Shown here: positions 32,803 through 41,225 of the stretch, in pieces
Layout of the letters: each line of letters opens with the position of its first letter
Position numbering within the stretch: position 1 is the stretch's first letter
Source of the DNA: an uncultured Bacilli bacterium
Lineage (GTDB): Bacteria; Bacillota_I; Bacilli_A; RF39; UBA660
Direction of reading: 5' to 3'
DNA length: 64,000 bases
NCBI GenBank assembly: GCA_934101595.1
Contig: CAKORR010000001.1
Span: 341,684 to 405,683 of the forward strand
Notes under the pieces: model-generated
The model's input: the letters and a program-made list of their open reading frames with translations, nothing else
The model's database searches: none
What the model was told of the DNA's origin: nothing
Program-made: the position numbers and the translations under genes

Positions 32803-33948
32803 TTAAATATTTTTTCCGATAAGGGCTTTTTTAAAGTTCAATTTTATGTAATCTAAAATAGAGGCTTTTTTAATGTTTTCAACAACGGTTAAATCCTTAG
32901 TAGCTACTATAGTTCCTTCCTCATCAATTACATTTAGTTTGGCAATAACGTCACCTTTTTTCAACGGAGCCGTTAATTCTTTTTTATCTATTTCATATTT
33001 GTAATTTTTCTTCTTCTCATCCGTTTTGGTTAATTCACTAGCATCCTCCATTAGCTTTAGACTTGTTTTATTTATTACTCCTTTTTTTACTTTTATTTCA
33101 CCAACAATAGTATCTTTTTTTAAGATTATATTACTTTTATATCCGTTAAATCCATAATTAAGCATTTTTACTGTATCGCTGCTTCGTAAATCTGGAGATG
33201 ATGACCCCATAACAACACTCACTAATCTCATGTTATTTTTTTTAGCTGTAGATGTTAAACAATACATCGCATCTTTTGTATAACCTGTCTTTAATCCGTC
33301 CACGCCTTGATAAAATCGCACAAGTTTATTAGTATTCACTAGCCAAGTTGTTGTATTATCAGGTTTTTTCATGTAATACTCATAAATGCTTGTATATTCT
33401 AGTATTTTCTCATGTTTTAAGAGTTCTCTTGCAACTAAGGACATATCATATGCTGTAGTAATGTGTCCTTCAGTATCAAGTCCATGAGGATTTTTGTATA
33501 CGGTATCAACCATTTTTAGTTCAGAAGCTCTTTGATTCATCTTTTCAACAAATGCGGAAACACTTCCGGAAACTTTTTCAGCAAGAGCCACGACCGCATC
33601 ATTACCACTAGCTATTGCAACTCCCTTAAGTAATTCTTCAACGGGGTATGTTTCTCCAGCCTTTAAGAACACTTGACTGCCTCCCATTTTCGCAGCCTCT
33701 TCACTTATTAACACACTATCCGTTAATTTTAAATTACCATTGTCTATTGCTTCCATAACTAAAAGCATACTCATAACTTTTGTCATAGAAGCTGGAGGCT
33801 TTTTTTCGTGAGAGTTTTTTTCATATAATACTTTTCCTGTGGATTGTTCTATTAGAATAGCGCTTGGGGAATTTGGAGTAAGATCTTCATCCGCATAAAC
33901 AACCGGCATTAAAAGGAATATAGATAAAAATAATAAAATTTTTTTCAT
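32803..33948 (-). CDS. dacF: D-alanyl-D-alanine carboxypeptidase (DacF/PBP5-like)
   Basis: About 381 residues from ATG 33948 (AGGTGAT upstream). Signal peptide ILLFLSIFLLMPVVYA; the SxxK box ASMTK, SGN box ASGNDA and KTG box LKTGYT of the S11 serine peptidases. A C-terminal beta domain and an amphipathic tail (IKKASILDYIKLNFKKALIG) anchor it. It trims the terminal D-Ala of peptidoglycan stem peptides. It could be the DacF of the sporulation system, but it is not next to spoIIAA here. Confidence 0.93.
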   Translation of the reverse strand: MKKILLFLSIFLLMPVVYADEDLTPNSPSAILIEQSTGKVLYEKNSHEKKPPASMTKVMSMLLVMEAIDNGNLKLTDSVLISEEAAKMGGSQVFLKAGETYPVEELLKGVAIASGNDAVVALAEKVSGSVSAFVEKMNQRASELKMVDTVYKNPHGLDTEGHITTAYDMSLVARELLKHEKILEYTSIYEYYMKKPDNTTTWLVNTNKLVRFYQGVDGLKTGYTKDAMYCLTSTAKKNNMRLVSVVMGSSSPDLRSSDTVKMLNYGFNGYKSNIILKKDTIVGEIKVKKGVINKTSLKLMEDASELTKTDEKKKNYKYEIDKKELTAPLKKGDVIAKLNVIDEEGTIVATKDLTVVENIKKASILDYIKLNFKKALIGKNI

Positions 33949-34040
33949 ACTTATCACCTAATAAAAAATATGCACACCAAAATAAAATATTATTGTTTAT
34001 TTTTAAGGACATATATTTAACATATATTTTAAAAATTTGT

Positions 34041-34069
34041 GTAACATATTAATGTCAGAATGGTATAAT
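34041..34069 (+). promoter_or_regulatory. promoter of the M15 peptidase gene
   Basis: GTAACA (34041-34046), 17-bp spacer, TATAAT (34064-34069) preceded by TGG, 15 bp before the chosen ATG; the leader is very short. Confidence 0.5.
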
Positions 34070-34084
34070 AATTTTGGTGATACT

Positions 34085-35134
34085 ATGAAAAAAAGAAAAG
34101 TAAAAAAAACATTTAAAATATTAATAATTTTATTTTTCATCGTAGCTGCGGCAATAATTTTTAAAAATGTTAATATGAAGAAAGATGATCATAAAAAGAT
34201 TGAAAATAAAAAAGATCTATCCGTATTCATAAGTGATAGTGATTACAATGAAAAATATGAGAATAGTTACTATGATATTAAATATGTAGAAAAAAAAGAT
34301 TTTTTGAAAAATGTTAATATATTACTAGATAAGGGATATACTACGGACGAAATCAACAGAGTATTTGAACATTTAAGCGACAAAAATATTTCAAAGCTTA
34401 TAAATAGTGAGCGTTTAAAGCTTGATGAATTCTACACGATTAAAAATTTTAATGTTGATAACTATGATAGATATGTTAATTATAAGAAAAGTTCCGGAAT
34501 AAGTGATATAAGTAAAATTGTTACTTACGTAAATATAGATCTAGATAAACCGGATTACACTGATATGAATACAATTGCAGATCCAGATGACTTCTTTGTG
34601 ATAGTTAACAAACACAATAAATTACCTGATGGATATGTACCTAAAGATTTGGTAGCTTATAATAAAAACAATAGTTTAAGAACAACCATAAAAAAAGTCA
34701 TGGTCGATAGTCTAACAGAATTTTTTAATGCCGCAGTAAAAGACGGTCATAATCTATATCAAACCACATCTTATAGAGACTACAATTGGCAAAATAACTT
34801 GTATACGTCATATGTTAACAGAGATGGCAAAGAAAAAGCTGATACTTATTCGGCTAGACCTGGTAATTCTGAACACCAAACTGGATATGCCATAGATTTA
34901 GCAAATAGTGATTTAAAAAATACACGTTTAACGGACGAAGATGCTTTGTGGATAAAAGAAAATTGTTATAAATATGGTTTTATTTTAAGATATACAGAAG
35001 AAAATAAACATATTACCAGATATATTGCTGAAAGCTGGCATATTCGTTATGTTGGTTTAGATGCTGCCAAAATAATTCATGAAAACAATCTTACATTAGA
35101 AGAATACGTTGACTTATACATTAAAGAATATTAA
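34085..35134 (+). CDS. D-alanyl-D-alanine carboxypeptidase, VanY/M15B family
   Basis: About 349 residues from ATG 34085 (GGTGAT upstream; the two ATGs farther upstream would place the promoter inside the gene). N-terminal membrane anchor KTFKILIILFFIVAAAIIF. The catalytic domain is C-terminal (about 190-345): TTSYRDYNWQNNLY, SEHQTGYAIDLA (zinc ligands His and Asp) and AESWHIRYVG (Glu and His). It removes D-Ala from cell-wall precursors outside the membrane. Divergent from the dacF-like gene, so two DD-carboxypeptidases share this intergenic region. Confidence 0.93.
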   Translation: MKKRKVKKTFKILIILFFIVAAAIIFKNVNMKKDDHKKIENKKDLSVFISDSDYNEKYENSYYDIKYVEKKDFLKNVNILLDKGYTTDEINRVFEHLSDKNISKLINSERLKLDEFYTIKNFNVDNYDRYVNYKKSSGISDISKIVTYVNIDLDKPDYTDMNTIADPDDFFVIVNKHNKLPDGYVPKDLVAYNKNNSLRTTIKKVMVDSLTEFFNAAVKDGHNLYQTTSYRDYNWQNNLYTSYVNRDGKEKADTYSARPGNSEHQTGYAIDLANSDLKNTRLTDEDALWIKENCYKYGFILRYTEENKHITRYIAESWHIRYVGLDAAKIIHENNLTLEEYVDLYIKEY

Positions 35135-35169
35135 AAGGATTAGATACAAAGTCTAATCCTTATTTTTTT
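35133..35169. terminator. bidirectional terminator between the M15 gene and pnp
   Basis: AAGGATTAGA (35135-35144) and TCTAATCCTT (35152-35161), loop of seven, followed on the plus strand by ATTTTTTTT. Confidence 0.85.
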
Positions 35170-37345
35170 TCTTTTTATTTTCTTTCTTATCTTCTTTAGT
35201 TTCTTCGGTTTTTATAGGTTTTGGAAGAGCTTCCTTTCTTGAAAGATTTAATCTTCCGCGATTATCATATCCTAAAGATTTAACAATAATCTCGTCACCT
35301 ACTTTTACAATGTCACTAGGTTTATTAACTCGTTCATGAGCAAGTTGTGACACATGAACAAGTCCCTCACAACCTGGCCAAAGCTCTACGAAACATCCAA
35401 AATCTTCCACTTTCGTTACTTTACCATTGTAAATAACTCCGGTTTCAACGACTTTAACAATATCTTCTATCATTTTTTGAGCTTTATTAATAATATCTTT
35501 GTTGGTATGATATATAACAACTCTACCATCATCTTCAATATCAATTTTAACAGCCTCTTTATCATTAACTGTATTAACATTGCTTGACTCAAGTATAATC
35601 TTAGTAATTGTTTCTCCACCACGACCTATTACATCTTTAATTTTATCAGGATCAATTTTAAATGTTGAAATTTTTGGGGCATATTCACTTAACTCTGTTC
35701 TAGGACATTTAATAGCTTTTTGCATAACATCAAGAATTTCTAATCTTGCTTTTTTGGCTTGCTCTAAAGCTTCTTTTAGGATTTTTTTGGTTACGCCTTT
35801 AATTTTAATATCCATTTGAAGTGCAGTAATACCATCTTTTGTTCCGGCAACTTTGAAATCCATATCTCCCATATGATCTTCTAAGCCTTGAATATCAGTT
35901 AATATTGTATATTTCTTTTTATTCTCTGATTCAATCAAGCCCATGGCAATACCTGCAACTGGGGCTTTAATTGGAACACCAGCAGCCATAAGGCTTAAAC
36001 AGCCAGCACATATTGTTGCTTGAGAACTTGAACCATTACTTTCCAATATTTCACTAACAACTCTAACTGTATAAGGAAATTCTTCTTCACTTGGCATTAC
36101 TTGAGCTAACGCTCTTTCGCCTAAAGCACCATGGCCAATTTCTCTTCTGCCAGGAGCTCCATATCTTCCAACTTCGCCTACTGAAAAAGCTGGAAAATTG
36201 TAATGAAGCATAAATCTTTTAGTATCTTCTAATCCTAAACCATCAAGTATTTGATGTTCACCCAAAGCTCCAAGAGTTGTCGTAGCAAGAGACTGTGTTT
36301 CTCCCCTTGTGAAAACAGCCGATCCATGAGTTCTTGGTAGTACATCAATTTCTGCTTTTAAAGGTCTAATTTCATCCATTTTACGGCCATCTGGTCTAAT
36401 TTTTTTATCAGTTATAAGCTTTCTAACTTCAGTGCCTTCAATATTATCTACAACTTTCTTTACTTGTTTTAATTTCTCTTCAACATTGTCATCTTGAGAA
36501 TATACTTCAGCAAAATTCTCTAAAGTATCTTCTTTAACTTTATCGATTTCTTCATATTTTTTAAGCTTATCTTTTATTTGGATTGCTTCAAGCATTTTTT
36601 CTTCAGCAAATGCTCTAACATCTCTTTCAATATCTGGATCAATTGTAGCAAGTGGTAATTCAACTTTTTCTTTTCCAATTTCTTTTATTATTTCTTCTTG
36701 GAATTCACAAAGTTTAATAATATGTTCATGTCCAAACATAATGGCTTCAAGCATTTCTTTTTCACTAAGCATGCTAGCTCCAGCTTCAACCATACAAATT
36801 GCTTCTTTGGTTCCTGCTACAGTTAAATTTAGGGTACTTTCTTCTAATTGTTTAGCAGTTGGGTTAATTATTAATTCTTTTCCTATTTTTCCAACAACTA
36901 CTCCAGCTACTGGGCCATCAAAAGGAATATCACTTATTGATAATGCTAAGCTAGAACCAAGTAAAGCGGCCATAACAGGTGTATTATTTGGATCAACTGA
37001 CAAAACAGTATTGACAACCTGAATTTCATTACGTAAATTCTCATTAAACATTGGTCTTATAGGCCTATCAATAATTCTAGCGGCAAGTGTAGCTTCATCA
37101 CTAGGACGTCCTTCTCTTTTAATAAAGCCTCCCGGAATTTTACCCACAGAATATAGTTTTTCTTGATACAAAACTTGTAGTGGAAAAAAATCTTGAGTTA
37201 CCGTGTTTTTTCCCATTACTGCTGTTGTAAGAATTACTGTGTCACCATACCTAACAAGTACAGATCCATTAGTTTGTTTGGCATACTCACCATTTTCAAT
37301 AACGATTTTTCTGCCTAAAAAATCCATTTCAAATATTTTCTTCAT
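35153..37345 (-). CDS. pnp: polyribonucleotide nucleotidyltransferase
   Basis: 730 residues, full length. Two RNase PH domains (first MDFLGRKIVIENGEYAKQTN; second with RTHGSAVFTRGETQSLATTT and the helical linker before it), then KH (KIKDVIGRGGETITKI) and S1 (GKVTKVEDFGCFVELWPGCE), and a Lys-rich tail. It degrades RNA 3' to 5' phosphorolytically. It follows rpsO in the classical rpsO-pnp order, separated by a terminator hairpin that probably lets part of transcription through. Confidence 0.98.
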   Translation of the reverse strand: MKKIFEMDFLGRKIVIENGEYAKQTNGSVLVRYGDTVILTTAVMGKNTVTQDFFPLQVLYQEKLYSVGKIPGGFIKREGRPSDEATLAARIIDRPIRPMFNENLRNEIQVVNTVLSVDPNNTPVMAALLGSSLALSISDIPFDGPVAGVVVGKIGKELIINPTAKQLEESTLNLTVAGTKEAICMVEAGASMLSEKEMLEAIMFGHEHIIKLCEFQEEIIKEIGKEKVELPLATIDPDIERDVRAFAEEKMLEAIQIKDKLKKYEEIDKVKEDTLENFAEVYSQDDNVEEKLKQVKKVVDNIEGTEVRKLITDKKIRPDGRKMDEIRPLKAEIDVLPRTHGSAVFTRGETQSLATTTLGALGEHQILDGLGLEDTKRFMLHYNFPAFSVGEVGRYGAPGRREIGHGALGERALAQVMPSEEEFPYTVRVVSEILESNGSSSQATICAGCLSLMAAGVPIKAPVAGIAMGLIESENKKKYTILTDIQGLEDHMGDMDFKVAGTKDGITALQMDIKIKGVTKKILKEALEQAKKARLEILDVMQKAIKCPRTELSEYAPKISTFKIDPDKIKDVIGRGGETITKIILESSNVNTVNDKEAVKIDIEDDGRVVIYHTNKDIINKAQKMIEDIVKVVETGVIYNGKVTKVEDFGCFVELWPGCEGLVHVSQLAHERVNKPSDIVKVGDEIIVKSLGYDNRGRLNLSRKEALPKPIKTEETKEDKKENKKKKNKD

Positions 37346-37364
37346 ATATACCTCTATCTATTTC

Positions 37365-37394
37365 AAAAAAAAGACACTGAAAAAATACAGTGCC
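37365..37394 (-). terminator. terminator or processing hairpin between rpsO and pnp
   Basis: GCACTG and CAGTGT arms (37374-37393) with eight T following on the minus strand, overlapping the rpsO stop. Confidence 0.7.
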
Positions 37395-37663
37395 TATTTT
37401 CTTAAATTTAATTTTTTGATTACTTCTCTGTAGCTAACTACATCATTGTCTTTCAAATAGTTAAGAAGTTTTCTTCTTCTTCCAACTTTCATGAAAAGAC
37501 CTCTTTTTGAATGATAATCATGAATGTGAGTTTTTAAATGATCAGTTAAATCATTAATTTCTCTAGTAAGAAGAGCAATTTGTACCTCAGCACTTCCAAC
37601 ATCATTCTTAGATTTAGCAAATTCTTTAATAATCTTTGCTTTTTCTTCTTTAGTAACTGCCAT
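37394..37663 (-). CDS. rpsO: 30S ribosomal protein S15
   Basis: 89 residues, the standard length, from ATG 37663 behind GGAGG; the upstream in-frame ATG lies on the other side of that site. Starts MAVTKEEKAKIIKEFAKSKN and has GSAEVQIALLTREINDLTDH and KRGLFMKVGRRRKLLNYLK. Binds 16S rRNA. First gene of the rpsO-pnp unit. Confidence 0.98.
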   Translation of the reverse strand: MAVTKEEKAKIIKEFAKSKNDVGSAEVQIALLTREINDLTDHLKTHIHDYHSKRGLFMKVGRRRKLLNYLKDNDVVSYREVIKKLNLRK

Positions 37664-37685
37664 AATAATCCTCCTTCTTTTCAAA

Positions 37686-37725
37686 TGGTTTCAACTTAGT
37701 TATAAGTTGGAGACTCTTAAAACCA
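37686..37725 (-). promoter_or_regulatory. structured leader of rpsO, possible S15 autoregulation element
   Basis: TGGTTT/AAACCA (37686-37691 with 37720-37725) encloses CAACTTA/TAAGTTG (37692-37709), a nested stem shortly before the SD. rpsO leaders commonly bind S15; the match to a known leader class is not checked. Confidence 0.4.
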
Positions 37726-37747
37726 AGTAAAAACTTACTTATTAAGT

Positions 37748-37776
37748 ATATTACAATTTATTATAAATATCAACAA
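37748..37776 (-). promoter_or_regulatory. promoter of rpsO-pnp
   Basis: Minus strand TTGTTG (37771-37776), 17-bp spacer, TAATAT (37748-37753), upstream of the structured leader. Confidence 0.45.
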
Positions 37777-37780
37777 TTTT

Positions 37781-38302
37781 TTAATTTTCTAAAAATGATT
37801 TTAATGTTGAACTTGTCATTGAGCCAATATGAGCATTAATAGCCTTACCAGAGACATAATTAACAGTAACTGGAGTATAACCATATTTTTTGATAATATT
37901 GCCTACAGTGTCAGAAATCGTTTTTTCTTTATCATTTTCTTTAATATTCATTGTTTGCTTTGTAATAATATTTTTGATAATACTTTGCCATGCTTTACTC
38001 TTTTTATTTATTTCTTTATAATTAAGATAATAAATATCAACGTTATTTAAATCCATTATAGATTTTAAAATTGGTTTATAATTTTCACAAGCTGTACAGT
38101 TTTCGTATCCAATATATAAAATAAAAGAATCCTCATTGTCTATTTTTTTCAAAATATCTTCATCAGAAGCTGTTATAATATCTTTTGAAGTGTATGCATC
38201 AGCTTTCTTGGTATTACCATTATTTTTATCTAAAATAATCATTATTACAAGTACTATAAAAATAGCTAATATCAGAATCCCAAATATTTTTTTATCGTTC
38301 AT
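37781..38302 (-). CDS. membrane-anchored thioredoxin-like protein
   Basis: About 173 residues from ATG 38302 (GAGGTGG upstream). One N-terminal membrane helix (IFGILILAIFIVLVIMIIL), then SFILYIGYENCTACENYKPI with a CxxC redox motif at the thioredoxin position, and YGYTPVTVNYVSG as the cis-Pro loop (TP). Likely faces the cell exterior and acts in thiol-disulfide exchange or is a bacteriocin-accessory (BrtA-like) thioredoxin-fold protein. Single gene. Confidence 0.85.
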   Translation of the reverse strand: MNDKKIFGILILAIFIVLVIMIILDKNNGNTKKADAYTSKDIITASDEDILKKIDNEDSFILYIGYENCTACENYKPILKSIMDLNNVDIYYLNYKEINKKSKAWQSIIKNIITKQTMNIKENDKEKTISDTVGNIIKKYGYTPVTVNYVSGKAINAHIGSMTSSTLKSFLEN

Positions 38303-38353
38303 AATCCACCTCTTTTGTGTCTTATTATACACAATATATATTTTTTTTCAAGG

Positions 38354-38384
38354 ACAAAAAAGAACTACTAATTGTAGTTCTTAA
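38354..38384 (-). terminator. terminator of the tRNA cluster
   Basis: AAGAACTAC and GTAGTTCTT (38360-38382), followed by T on the minus strand, 10 bp after tRNA-Lys. Confidence 0.8.
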
Positions 38385-38393
38385 TTTTCAAAA

Positions 38394-38469
38394 TGGTGTC
38401 CCGCTGGAGATTCGAACTCCAGACCCTTTGATTAAAAGTCAAATGCTCTACCGACTGAGCTAGCGGAAC
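38394..38469 (-). tRNA. tRNA-Lys (anticodon TTT)
   Basis: 76 nt with CCA; acceptor GTTCCGC/GCGGGAC; anticodon stem TTTGA/TCAAA around CTTTTAA; T arm GGAGTTCGAATCTCC. Last of five. Confidence 0.96.
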
Positions 38470-38478
38470 AAAAAAATA

Positions 38479-38554
38479 TGGCTGCCTCGGTTGGATTCGG
38501 ACCAACGAAATGTCAGAGTCAAAGTCTGATGCCTTACCGCTTGGCTACGAGGCA
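38479..38554 (-). tRNA. tRNA-Gln (anticodon TTG)
   Basis: 76 nt with CCA; acceptor TGCCTCG/CGAGGCA; anticodon stem TCAGA/TCTGA around CTTTGAC. The second tRNA-Gln of the window; the other (CTG) precedes gltX. Confidence 0.95.
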
Positions 38555-38561
38555 ATCAAAG

Positions 38562-38645
38562 TGGTGGAGGGACATGGATTTGAACCATGGAACCCGAGGG
38601 AACAGATTTACAGTCTGCCGCGTTTGACCACTTCGCTATCCCTCC
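38562..38645 (-). tRNA. tRNA-Tyr (anticodon GTA)
   Basis: 84 nt with CCA and a long variable arm; acceptor GGAGGGA/TCCCTCC; anticodon loop CTGTAAA. Confidence 0.96.
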
Positions 38646-38653
38646 AACAAAGA

Positions 38654-38729
38654 TGGTGCCGACAGAGGGAGTCGAACCCCCAACCTACTGATTACAAGTC
38701 AGTTGCGCTGCCAGTTACGCTATGTCGGC
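38654..38729 (-). tRNA. tRNA-Thr (anticodon TGT)
   Basis: 76 nt with CCA; acceptor GCCGACA/TGTCGGC; anticodon stem ACTGA/TCAGT around CTTGTAA. Confidence 0.96.
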
Positions 38730-38737
38730 ATAAAAAA

Positions 38738-38814
38738 TGGTGGGCGATATAGGACTCGAACCTATGACCCCCTGCTTGTAAGGCAGGTGCTCTAACCAAC
38801 TGAGCTAATCGCCC
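38738..38814 (-). tRNA. tRNA-Val (anticodon TAC)
   Basis: 77 nt with CCA; acceptor GGGCGAT/ATCGCCC; anticodon stem CCTGC/GCAGG around CTTACAA. First gene of the cluster, 20 bp after the promoter -10. Confidence 0.96.
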
Positions 38815-38833
38815 AACTCTCTGGACGTAATTT

Positions 38834-38862
38834 AATATATCATTTTAATCACGTCGTGTCAA
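38834..38862 (-). promoter_or_regulatory. promoter of the tRNA cluster
   Basis: Minus strand consensus TTGACA (38857-38862), 17-bp spacer, TATATT (38834-38839); the -35 and spacer overlap the end region of the convergent-free gap after the 292-residue gene. Confidence 0.8.
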
Positions 38863-38869
38863 TAAGTTT

Positions 38870-39748
38870 TTAATCATTTTCCAAAAAATCTTGTTCAATT
38901 ATTTCGCATTCTTTTAAATAATTATCATCTTTATCTTGCAAAACAATAGTTATTAATGATTCAGGTGAAAAAAACTCATCTACTGCCAAGATTAAATAGC
39001 CAGGAAGTCTTTTAATAATCTTTAACTTTTTATCGTTGTGTCTTGCCTCTTTAACACACACATTTAAAGGCATTTTAATTATAGCAAAATTTTGTTGAGT
39101 TTTATACATCTTATTCAAAAATTGTTCATTATTTACACTTTTTACAAAATCAGGCGCTCTTAAAATACTTATCGATGGTTTTATTAAAGAATATATGTTA
39201 GATATATTTACATTTTTACCTTTCTTGTAATCTATTAAAAAATTAGTTGAATTTCTATCATGTTTAGCATTTAAAAACGTTTGACACTTTATATCATAAT
39301 TCTTCCCACTAAATACTTCAGAGATAATTCCTTTAACTTTAATATGCTTATCATTTATAGGCCCTAAAGATTCCATACTTTTAATTCCAAACATATTTTC
39401 ACCAACGTCTAAATACCAGAAAATCTGTAAATCATCTTTTAATACTAGACTATTTATGAAATCTTTATTATCGACTACGATAGCTATATTATTAACTATG
39501 GCATCATAAACATAATCTTCTTGTATATTTTTTACGATAATACCTATTTTACTATTTAATGATCTAATTAATAATCCTTCATTAAGATTATCAACTAATA
39601 TATACTTAAATTTTTTTTCTAATATCTTTAACATATTATATTGTAATAAATTAGTATATCCTCTAGCATCCAATATGTCTGTGTCTATATATTTAATAGA
39701 ACTCTTTATTATATTTAAATTCATTATCACATTAAAACTATTATTCAT
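38870..39748 (-). CDS. unknown protein resembling a degenerate alanine-racemase-fold protein
   Basis: 292 residues, no signal or membrane helix. The order of segments recalls the alanine racemase barrel: KYILVDNLNEGLLIRSLNSK (compare 'faVa..eEal.LR'), then IGIIVKNIQED, LQIFWYLDVGENMFGIKS (compare the 'vhlkvDTGMnRlGi' strand) and late beta segments (YSLIKPSISILRAPDF). The PLP-binding KANAYGHG segment is replaced by DARGYTNLLQ, with no Lys. So a pseudo-enzyme or a different family; weak by-eye inference. GTGAT precedes the ATG. Confidence 0.65.
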   Translation of the reverse strand: MNNSFNVIMNLNIIKSSIKYIDTDILDARGYTNLLQYNMLKILEKKFKYILVDNLNEGLLIRSLNSKIGIIVKNIQEDYVYDAIVNNIAIVVDNKDFINSLVLKDDLQIFWYLDVGENMFGIKSMESLGPINDKHIKVKGIISEVFSGKNYDIKCQTFLNAKHDRNSTNFLIDYKKGKNVNISNIYSLIKPSISILRAPDFVKSVNNEQFLNKMYKTQQNFAIIKMPLNVCVKEARHNDKKLKIIKRLPGYLILAVDEFFSPESLITIVLQDKDDNYLKECEIIEQDFLEND

Positions 39749-39775
39749 ACTATCACAAAAAGATTATATAACAAT

Positions 39776-39803
39776 TTGATAGACATTAAAAGACTATTAT
39801 GAT
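39776..39803 (+). promoter_or_regulatory. promoter of the UvrD-like helicase gene
   Basis: TTGATA (39776-39781), 16-bp spacer, TATGAT (39798-39803), about 37 bp before the chosen ATG. It diverges from the racemase-like gene. Confidence 0.4.
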
Positions 39804-39839
39804 AATATCTTCTTGGATGGAAAATGTTCAAGGACATTT

Positions 39840-41225
39840 ATGCTTAAAAATAATAAATATGATTATTTACTTGATGATATTAATGGGTACCCACTTGATA
39901 AACATCAACGTAAAGTAGTTTTTTGTGATAAACAAAATACAATAGTAATAGCAGGCGCTGGTAGTGGTAAATCAACAACAATTGTTGGCAAAATAAAATA
40001 TTTATTAACTGCTAAAGGTCTAAAGCCTGATGAAATACTAGCAATCTCTTTTACAAACGAATCGGTCAATAGTCTATCATCAACTCTTTTAAAAAATGAT
40101 TGCCAGGGAGTTGAAGTTTTAACATTTCACAAACTTGCCCTAAAAATGATAAAAGGCAATTACAAAATTATTGAAAGTGATTATCTAGACTACGTAATTA
40201 CTGAGGTTACAAGAAGTAACGCATGTTACCAAAGAACTATTAAAACTATCATTTCTCTTTACTATTCTCAGGCATTAGATCCTTCGATTTTTTTAAAATT
40301 GCCAAAAAAATATCTAAAAATTACAATTGACGTTTTAAAATGTCTAATCGAGTATGAAAATGAAAAAAAGGCACTCGGAGCTATTGATTTTGATGATATG
40401 ATTTCTATAGCAACTTTAGAAGAATCTAATCTTAATTATAAATTTATCATAATTGATGAATATCAAGATTCTTCACTTTTGAGAATCAATCTTATTAAAA
40501 GTATAATAAAAAAAACAAACGCTCACTTGCTAGTTGTGGGTGATGATTGGCAAAGTATATATAGATTTTCAGGATGTGACGTTAATATATTTCTTAATTT
40601 TCGAAAGTATTTTAAAAAAGTTAATACTTTAAAAATAGTAAATACTTATCGTAACAGCAACGAATTAATAAGAGTAGCTAGCAAATTTATAACAAAAAAT
40701 CCTTATCAAATCCGTAAAAAACTAATTGCGAAAAAAAGCGCAAATAAACCAATTTACATAATATACTATAATGATAATTATAAAAAAGCACTAAAAAAAG
40801 CAATAGATAATATTAATCCGAAGAAAAAAATTTTAATACTTGGTAGAAATAACTTTGACATTAATAAATATTTAGATCATGAACTTGTTTTAGATAACAA
40901 TAAAATAATATATAAGAATGATATTGATAGAAAAATAACGTATATGACAATTCACAAATCGAAAGGCTTAGAAAGTGATGAAGTAATAATATTAAATCTT
41001 GCAAACGAATTATATGGACTGCCGTCGTTAAAAAGAGATGAAAAAGTTTTAAAGTATTTTCAAACAAGCAAATCTGTTTATAAATTTGATGAAGAGCGAA
41101 GATTGTTTTACGTTGCTATTACAAGGACTAAAAACCATGTATTTCTTTTGGTAAACAAAAAAAATCCTTCAATATTCGTTAAAGAAATATTAAAAGATTC
41201 ACGGAAATATATTAAAATTATTTAG
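39840..41225 (+). CDS. compact UvrD/Rep-type SF1 helicase
   Basis: About 461 residues from ATG 39840 (AAGGA upstream), much shorter than UvrD (about 700). Motifs: Q-motif PLDKHQRKVV, Walker A IAGAGSGKSTTIV, Ia AISFTNESVNSL, Walker B FIIIDEYQDSS, III VGDDWQSIYRFSG, IV NTYRNSNELI, V TIHKSKGLESDEVI, VI LFYVAITRTKNHVFL. All helicase motifs are present, but the 1B/2B accessory subdomains are reduced. Likely a 3'-5' DNA helicase acting in repair; found alone, so no partner can be named. Confidence 0.92.
   Translation: MLKNNKYDYLLDDINGYPLDKHQRKVVFCDKQNTIVIAGAGSGKSTTIVGKIKYLLTAKGLKPDEILAISFTNESVNSLSSTLLKNDCQGVEVLTFHKLALKMIKGNYKIIESDYLDYVITEVTRSNACYQRTIKTIISLYYSQALDPSIFLKLPKKYLKITIDVLKCLIEYENEKKALGAIDFDDMISIATLEESNLNYKFIIIDEYQDSSLLRINLIKSIIKKTNAHLLVVGDDWQSIYRFSGCDVNIFLNFRKYFKKVNTLKIVNTYRNSNELIRVASKFITKNPYQIRKKLIAKKSANKPIYIIYYNDNYKKALKKAIDNINPKKKILILGRNNFDINKYLDHELVLDNNKIIYKNDIDRKITYMTIHKSKGLESDEVIILNLANELYGLPSLKRDEKVLKYFQTSKSVYKFDEERRLFYVAITRTKNHVFLLVNKKNPSIFVKEILKDSRKYIKII

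Noticed and set aside
37748..38332. Thioredoxin-like gene as part of the rpsO-pnp operon
   Set aside because: A promoter-like element and a leader separate them, although both are on the minus strand.
38510..38752. Plus-strand open frame through the tRNA cluster
   Set aside because: It is antisense to tRNA-Gln, Tyr, Thr and part of Val; tRNA structure explains the sequence.
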